A stretch of DNA of 64,000 nt, taken from the NCBI RefSeq assembly GCF_007858495.1, contig NZ_CP041663.1, forward strand, positions 620,001-684,000, written 5' to 3'. How positions within the stretch are numbered: the first letter of the stretch is position 1; every line of letters begins with the position of its first letter. This DNA comes from Mycoplasma anserisalpingitidis. Its GTDB lineage: Bacteria > Bacillota_I > Bacilli_A > Mycoplasmatales > Metamycoplasmataceae. Below the pieces are notes generated by a model. That model had not been told where the DNA came from, did no database searches, and worked only from the letters and a program-made list of their open reading frames with translations. The translations under genes were made by a program, and so were the position numbers. This document shows positions 58,187 to 64,000 of the stretch, piece after piece.

Positions 58187-59846
58187 CGAAATCACTTAAA
58201 TCTAAATTTGAGTCAAGACCATAATTAGCCAAGTCAGAATCAACTTTGAAGTCTCTAAGTTCAATTTTTGCTTTTTTGTATTCTTTATCAACTGATTTCT
58301 TCTCTTTTTCAGGTTTTTCTGAACTAGCATCATCTTCAAAATCTTCATCAAATTCACTTATCTCATTATCATCAAAGATTTTGTCAAAATCAATGTCATT
58401 TAAAAAATCATATTCATCACTGTTTTTTGATTGTTTTTCTAATTCTAAAACATTATCTTCACTAAAGAAATCATCAAGATTCAATTTTTCTGATTTCTTA
58501 ACTTTAGGTTTCTCGTTCTTAGTAGGATTTTCACTTTGATTTTTTTCAATGGCTGAAGTTTGTTGCTCCATGAATTCTGAAACGTCTTGTGCAAACTCAT
58601 TAATATCGAAATTAAATCCTGAGAAGAAGTTGTTACTTTTTGTTGGTTTTCTACCTTTTGGTTTTTTAATTAATGGTTTGTCATATTCTTTAGATTCTTT
58701 GAATGGAATTTCCTTTTCAAGCGCTTCTTCAGTAGTGATTGCCTCTAAATTAACACCCGTTAAGTTTTTAGCTAGTTCAATATTAGAACCTTTTTTACCA
58801 ATTGCGACAAGAATGTTTTCTTTATTAAGAATTACAAAAGCTGAGTCGTTATCAGGAGTTTTGAATACTACATCAACAACTTTAGCCGGAGACATCGCAT
58901 TTATAATAAATTGTCTAAGATCATCAGAAAATGGAATAACATCTAATTTTTCGCCTTCTAATTTTTCACTAATTGATAAAATTCTTGAACCATTAACACC
59001 GATTATCGAAGCTGCTGCATCAATATTTTCATCATGAATTGATTTAACTGCTATTTTTGATCTCTCACCTGGTTGTCTAACAACCCTAACAATTTCAACT
59101 GAACCATCAGATATTTCAGGAATATCATTTTTTAATAAATCTTCAACTGCTTTAGGAGAATCTGTTGAAACTAAACATTGACTTAATTTACTTTCTTCAT
59201 GAACTTCTTCGAGATAAACATCAATAATTGAACCTGGTTTCATCTGTAAGCGTCTATTTACTTTATTACTTGGTAAGAAAGCAGTAACATTGTCTTCAAA
59301 AATCATATTGTATGAGCCATTATTATTTTTAGAAAGAACTCTGGCTTTTAACCTTTGTCCAATCAAATTAGAATATTTGTTAAATACTTTTTGTTTTTGG
59401 TTCATCTTTAATCTTTGGATGAATCCATTTCTAATTACAGTTTTAATTTTTTCACTAAGTAGATTAAAATCAATTGTATATTTGACTACGTCACCCACTT
59501 CGCAATTTGGATGCAATTTTGATGCTTCAGAAATTGTTATAAAAGAAATTCTTTCCGGATCATTTTCTGATTCAAATTCAAAATTATCTTCAACAACTTC
59601 CATGTTATTGTTAAAAATAATTACTTTTTCTTCATCATTATCTAATTCGAAAATAATTTCGGCTTCTGGGTCTATATCTCTATTGATAGCTTTTGTTGTT
59701 TCTTGTGAAAAAATTTCACAAACCTCTTCTTTTGTAAGATTGTTACTTAAAGCATAACCCTTAATAACTTTGTATCAGTCCTTTTTGATTAATTCACTTT
59801 TGTTAATAAATGAATCGTTTGCGTCATTTGTTTTTTTAACAGCCAT
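58167..59846 (-). CDS. nusA: Transcription termination/antitermination protein NusA
   Basis: A 559-residue RNA polymerase factor. Order of domains: N-terminal polymerase-binding domain, S1 domain (GQRLKARVLSKNNNGSYNM), KH domains (RSKIAVKSIHDENIDAAASI with IGVNGSRI; LVAIGKKGSNIELAKNLTGV). The last 150 or so residues are a long acidic tail (many FDDNEISEFDEDFEDD type blocks) not present in Bacillus NusA. A UGA at 58176 is Trp, so the protein ends EWEK at TAA 58167. ATG 59846. Confidence 0.95.
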
Positions 59847-59854
59847 AACTACTC

Positions 59855-60286
59855 CTAAAATTTAATGTATTTTTCAATATTATTAATGTCATTTTTCATT
59901 AATTTAATTTTTCTAAACTGTCCATGATCATTTCACTTTAATAAAATTTCGCTAGGACTAAATTCTAATAATTCGCCAATATATATATCATGTTTACTTA
60001 CACTTTTATTTAATTTAACTTTGATGAATGTGCCTATTTTATCCATTAATTCATCAAATTCATATTCTAATTTCTCACCTTTAGACATAACGGTTAGTGC
60101 ATATTCATCTTTGAATCAAGTTACAGATTCAAGATATTCATTTAATAAGGCCGTTCACTTATTAACTTGATTTAAATCATTAGCATCAACAGTTACTTCA
60201 AGAACTTGTTGACCAAATTCACTAATTAGTTTTGCATCAATTATCGCCTCACCAAAATGATTTTTCAACTCTTCTTTATAATTCAA
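59855..60286 (-). CDS. rimP: Ribosome maturation factor RimP
   Basis: A 143-residue protein needed for 30S maturation. The sequence is divergent: VLEVTVDANDLNQVNKW, YALTVMSKGEKLEYEF and KIGTFIKVKLNK correspond to family blocks, and the place upstream of nusA is diagnostic. The start is TTG (60284-60286) with GGAGGAG just upstream. Confidence 0.82.
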
Positions 60287-60308
60287 TTTCTCCTCCAAAA
60301 ATAACAAA

Positions 60309-60354
60309 AGTTGCATAAATGCAACTCGTAAATCCTGAATGCTTTTAAATTATA
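60309..60354 (-). promoter_or_regulatory. rimP-nusA operon promoter and leader hairpin
   Basis: An extended -10 TATGCTATAAT (hexamer 60349-60354) and a leader hairpin AGTTGCA/TGCAACT (60309-60326) that is followed by TTTTGTTATTTTT, so it could act as a weak attenuator ahead of the GGAGGAG site. Confidence 0.5.
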
Positions 60355-60384
60355 GCATAATCAAATGATTATAATTAATAAATT

Positions 60385-60421
60385 AAAAAAATCACCTAGT
60401 GTTTATTCACAACACTAAATG
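60385..60421 (-). terminator. Terminator after frr
   Basis: An 11-bp stem (60393-60403 with 60411-60421) followed by seven Ts on the minus strand, just after the frr stop. Confidence 0.82.
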
Positions 60422-60424
60422 ACA

Positions 60425-60976
60425 TTATTTATTCATTAATTCATTTTCCTTGTCTTTTACAATTGCGGAAATTTCATTGATGTATTTGTCTACTTCTTTT
60501 TGAACAATTTCTAAAATTCTCTTTTGTTCATCTTCAGAAATGCTTTCATCAGATTTGACTAATTTATTAACATCTTGTCTAGCATTTCTTACTCCAACTT
60601 TTGCTTGTTCAGAGTGTTTTGGTAATGCTTTTGTTAATTCTTTTCTTCTTTCTGTTGTTAATGCTGGAAAGGTAATTCTGACTTGATTCCCTTCATCAAC
60701 AGGAGTAATTCCTAAATTAGCATTATTAATTGCTTTTAAAATATCTTTAACAGATGATTGATCATAAGGTTTGATTAATAATTGTTGTGGTTCAGGAACT
60801 GAAATGTTTGCTAATTCATCTAATGAAGTTGGTGTACCGTAGTAATCTACCTTTACTCATTTAACTAGTTGAGGATTAGCTCTACCAGTTGAAATTTTAG
60901 ATAATTCAAATTTAAGATGATGAATTGACTTATCAGCAGCTTCCTTGATTTGTAATAAATATAATTCTATGTCCAT
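60425..60976 (-). CDS. frr: Ribosome recycling factor
   Basis: A 183-residue tRNA-mimic factor that splits post-termination ribosomes with EF-G. Family blocks: LSKISTGRANPQLV, VDYYGTPTSLDELANISVPE, ITPVDEGNQVRITFPALTTE and ERRKELTK. One UGA (60857) is Trp. One-base overlap with pyrH, the usual pairing. Confidence 0.96.
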
Positions 60977-61692
60977 TATTTTACCACCTCTGTGTGAGTT
61001 ATTTCTCCTTTGAGCGCTCTAACAATTGCATCAGGCTCAGCAATATTAAAAATAATAAGAGAAATATTGTTATCTCTAGCCATACTTGTGGCTGTTAAAT
61101 CCATAACTTGAAGTTTTCTTTCAAGAATTTCATCATAAGTAATTTTATCAAAACGTTTTGCATCAGGGTTTATTTTTGGATCGCTATCATAAACACCTTC
61201 AACTTTATTTTTTCCCATTAAAATAACTTCGGCTCCAACTTCTGAAGCATACAATGTTGCAGCTGTATCCGTTGTGAAATAAGGTCTACCAGTACCTCCA
61301 ACAAAAATTACAACTTCGCCATCTTTTAAGTATTTTAGCGCTTTCTCATTAACATAATTTTCCGCTACTTTAGCATCAATATTAATTGAACTTTGAACTC
61401 TAGAAGGCAATCCATGTTGTTCAAAACCACTTCTTAGAGCAAGTCCATTCATGATTGTTGCTAACATTCCGATGTAGTCAGCGCGGTTTCTAGGTATACC
61501 ATTTTTTGCAGCCGAAGCTCCTCTTCAGAAGTTTCCACCACCTATAACAACGGAAACTTCGACCCCCATATCAACAATTTGTTTTAATTGTCTAGCAATA
61601 TTCGCAACTAATTCATAGTCAATTGCTAAATGTTTTTCTTTATTAACTAATCCTTCTCCAGAAAGTTTAACTAATATTCTTTTATATTTCAT
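60976..61692 (-). CDS. pyrH: Uridylate kinase (UMP kinase)
   Basis: A 238-residue enzyme making UDP from UMP. Blocks: KRILVKLSGEGL, VIGGGNFWRGA, NRADYIGMLATIMNGLAL, FVGGTGRPYFTTDTAA and VEGVYDSDPKINPDAKRF. UGA in NFWRGA. First gene of the pyrH-frr transcript. Confidence 0.97.
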
Positions 61693-61791
61693 ATAACCAC
61701 ATCCTTATAATTTGCTTATAACTTAATATATGTATGTATTGATTATAAATTATTTTAAAGGTTTTCAAATTATTATTTTATAATTTATCTA

Positions 61792-61902
61792 GACAGGGGT
61801 ATTCACTTATGTGGATTGAGAAACACTCTTAGAGCTGATCTAGGTAATGCTAGCGTAGCGAGTTCGTTTTTTAAATTCCTCCCTGTCAGAGAGGAATTTT
61901 TT
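61792..61902 (+). ncRNA. TPP riboswitch with expression-platform hairpin
   Basis: The thiamine pyrophosphate aptamer is recognised by GGATTGAGA (consensus CUGAGA) and CTGATCTAGGTAATGCTAG followed by CGTAG, close to the consensus CUGAUCUGGAUAAUGCCAGCGUAG. The P3 stem ATTCAC-TTAT-GTGGAT (61801-61816) is perfect. Downstream AAATTCCTC (61873-61881) and GAGGAATTT (61891-61899) form a hairpin with a T tail, and its 3' arm contains the likely ribosome binding site GAGGA of the next gene. It should switch off the p37-p29-p69 transporter when TPP is plentiful. Confidence 0.85.
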
Positions 61903-61904
61903 AT

Positions 61905-63005
61905 ATGTTTTTAAGAAAAAAGATTACATTAACTTTATTTTCAGTAGCAAGCATTTTATCACTATTGAGTTTATCATCTTCGTGTGATAAAAAAATAAAC
62001 AATACTGAAGTTATGAATATTTCATTGATTTCTCCTTGAATGGAAGATGAAGATAAACCTGAAAAAATAAGATTCGAATTAGAAAATAAATTGCAGGAAA
62101 TTATTGGTGAAAAAATAAAAATTAAAGTAACATACGCTTCAGATGATTACTTAGTTAATTTGCAAAATATTAGCAAAGGAGTCATCGATTTGGCTTTTGT
62201 TTCACATTCAAGTTATGAAAATTATATTAACCAAGATACAACAAAAGCTAATAAAATTAAACCAATAATACAAACACTTACTAAATCTTTTAAGTATGAT
62301 AATGAAAAATTTAGTTATGTTGATGGAACAGAAAATGACAAAATAATAACTAGCGCTAAACTTCAAAGCGACTTGTTTAACCAAAAAAAATACAGCCAAT
62401 GAAATTACTCATGAAATGGTTCAATTTATGAGCATTTTTATGATGACAAATTAGTAGATTTTCAACGTGGTATAATTTGAATTTCAGGAACTGATGAAGT
62501 TAGAAATGAAATTGTAAACGCTTGAAATAATAAGGATTGAAACAAATTTAGAAGTTTCGGAATTGTGCATGGAAGTGCTGATTCAGGAAGTAAATATTTA
62601 CTTCCAGAAAGACTTCTAAAACAACACTTTAACCTTGAAAACAATTCTTTTGTATCATTAGCTTATGAAATAACGAATTATTCAAATTATTTTTTGAACG
62701 GTAAAACAAAGGATATGCTAAAAAATAATTCATTCCATATTTGTTTTGATAATGAAGGTTCATATTCATGAACAAAAAACACCATTGATAACATTTCTAA
62801 GTACACACCTATGGAAAATGAAAAAATGGAAATTTTAGCATTAACAGATCCATTGCAATACAATATTGCTGTGGTAAATAGCAAAAAAGTGAACGAAGAA
62901 ATTCAAAAAATAATTACTGATGCTTTTGTACAATTATATTCTTCAGGTAGTGACAATTGAGGTCCTACAGTTGGTTTTTATGGATACACAAAATACGAAC
63001 AATAA
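61905..63005 (+). CDS. P37/Cypl-type thiamine (pyrophosphate)-binding lipoprotein
   Basis: A 366-residue extracytoplasmic substrate-binding lipoprotein. The signal peptide ends SLSSSC, with Cys27 the lipidated residue. The rest matches the M. hyorhinis p37/Cypl type: DLAFVSHSSYENY, RGIIWISGTDEVRNEI, FGIVHGSADSGSKYLLPE and DNWGPTVGFYGYT. The M. hyorhinis protein was crystallised with thiamine pyrophosphate, and the TPP riboswitch upstream supports that specificity here. Many UGA tryptophans. The next gene overlaps it by 26 bases. Confidence 0.9.
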
Positions 63006-63720
63006 TATAGAACTTAAAAACGTTTCTGTTTATGACAAAAATAAATTGTTATTGTCTAAAATTAATCTCGAATTAAATCAAGGTGAATTAATAGGAATAA
63101 TTGGTAAAAGTGGAGCAGGCAAAACTACAATTTTAAATACTATAATTTCCTTCAATAACATTAAAACAGGGAAAATATGTTTTAATAATAAAATTATTTC
63201 GACAAGAAAAGATAAAAAAAAATTCAGAAAAAACATTTCTTATATTTCACAATTCCCTAATTTAATTAATGATTTAAGTGTTTTAGATAATTTAAACAGA
63301 TTATGCGAATTTAAAAAAAGTTGATTTAGTAGAATGTTTTGAAATCCTAAGGATAAAGAAAACGAAAAAATTATAAAAATTCTAGAAAATTTAGGACTAG
63401 AAGGTAAATTATTTGAAAAAACCGAAAAACTTTCTGGTGGTGAAAAACAAAGATTGATAGTTGCTATAGAAATTTACAATGATAAAAGCATAATTTTTGC
63501 TGATGAACCAACTTCGAATCTTGACCCATTCAATGCAAATTTAATTATCAAACAATTTAAAAAAATGAGCAAAAACAAAATTGTTGTTATCAACATTCAT
63601 GACTTGAATCTAGCAACCAAATATTGTGATAAATTGATTTGCCTAGAAAATGGAGAAATAAAAAATATAATCGAAAAGAAATATTTTAACAAAGGAAATT
63701 TAAATGAATTTTTTGACTAA
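62980..63720 (+). CDS. P29-type ABC transporter ATPase
   Basis: A 246-residue ATPase driving uptake. Walker A IIGKSGAGKTT (40-50), signature KLSGGEKQRLIVAIEI, Walker B SIIFADEPTSNLDP, H-loop VVINIHDLNLA. In type it resembles PhnC-like importers. ATG 62980 is chosen because the homologous core starts soon after; the frame is open further upstream but that part is shadow of p37. It overlaps p37 by 26 bases and p69 by 17. Confidence 0.9.
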
Positions 63721-64000
63721 AATCAAGAACTTTTTTTCATGAGAAAGTGGTAGTAATAGAAAAATCAAATCTTGAGTTAAATGATTTGTAATATTTTTGT
63801 TAATATTGTTTTTTATTTATTGTTTACTAGACTTAAATCCTTTTCATATTTATTCTGATAATTTAACTGATTTACAAAAGACACTTTATAAGTTTTTTCT
63901 TCTTAATACTGTTGATGAAAAAAATTTTGCTAATTCTAATTTATGACAGATAAATTGAATTTATTTTTCTAAGACTATTCAATATGTTGTTTTAGGAAAT
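63704..64000 (+). CDS. P69-type ABC transporter permease (partial, N-terminal 99 codons)
   Basis: The beginning of a membrane permease, cut by the window end. One hydrophobic helix (VIFLLILFFIYCLLDL, about residues 30-45) follows a basic N-terminus, and a second probably starts at the cut (SKTIQYVVLGN). The overlap with p29 and the p37-p29-p69 order known from M. hyorhinis support the call. ATG 63704 follows AAAGGAAA. Five UGA tryptophans. Confidence 0.8.

Noticed and set aside
58246-59757. Three long plus-strand frames
   Set aside because: Antisense to nusA; serine and phenylalanine-rich shadow of an acidic protein.
62920-62979. Longer N-terminus for the p29 ATPase
   Set aside because: The extra 20 residues are the shifted frame of p37 and have no counterpart in ABC ATPases.

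Overview
The window is a piece of a mycoplasma (class Mollicutes) chromosome. The sequence is very AT-rich. Nearly every conserved gene reads UGA as tryptophan: trigger factor, ptsI, ileS, secY, rpsK, rplC, rplE, infB, nusA and many others are only full length under genetic code 4. A tRNA-Trp with anticodon UCA, which reads UGA, lies at 2515-2589. No transposon, prophage, CRISPR array or restriction system is visible. Species cannot be fixed from sequence reading alone.

Layout. 1-6789 (+): the end of proS, three conserved unknown genes and acpP in the order I recall from Mycoplasma genitalium (MG283-MG287), tRNA-Trp, gpsA, tig and ptsI. 6873-38259 (-): lspA-ileS, a lipoprotein, eight tRNAs, 23S and 16S rRNA (no 5S), an orphan 513-codon gene, a 116-bp copy of the 23S 3' end, ymdB, recA, rpsO, ribF-HAD, truB, and then the alpha/spc/S10 ribosomal protein super-operon, split in two by a terminator and a zinc-ribbon gene between rplO and secY. 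38534-42251 (+): a 972-residue fusion of a degenerate phosphohexomutase to a UPF0104/LPG-synthase-type membrane domain, followed by a LicD-family gene. 42303-47510 (-): gpmI and a heterodimeric ABC exporter pair. 47560-52493 (+): tsaE-tsaB-tsaD, two HAD phosphatases and tuf. 52531-61692 (-): an unknown exported protein with folA, eno, apt, the rimP-nusA-rnpM-infB cluster, frr and pyrH. 61792-64000 (+): a TPP riboswitch followed by the p37-p29-p69 ABC transporter, cut by the window end.

Most of the window is core information processing (ribosome, RNA polymerase alpha, Sec, tRNA modification, translation factors) plus glycolysis, the PTS and cofactor supply. The less ordinary parts are the pseudoenzyme-flippase fusion with licD, which looks like a surface glycolipid decoration module; the promoter-23S-tail-terminator unit upstream of the orphan gene; a 58-nt upstream module shared without gaps by recA and the zinc-ribbon/secY operon; the structured S10 leader; and the TPP-controlled thiamine transporter. 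Non-ATG starts (TTG, GTG, probably ATT) and leaderless promoters (folA, ABC exporter) recur.
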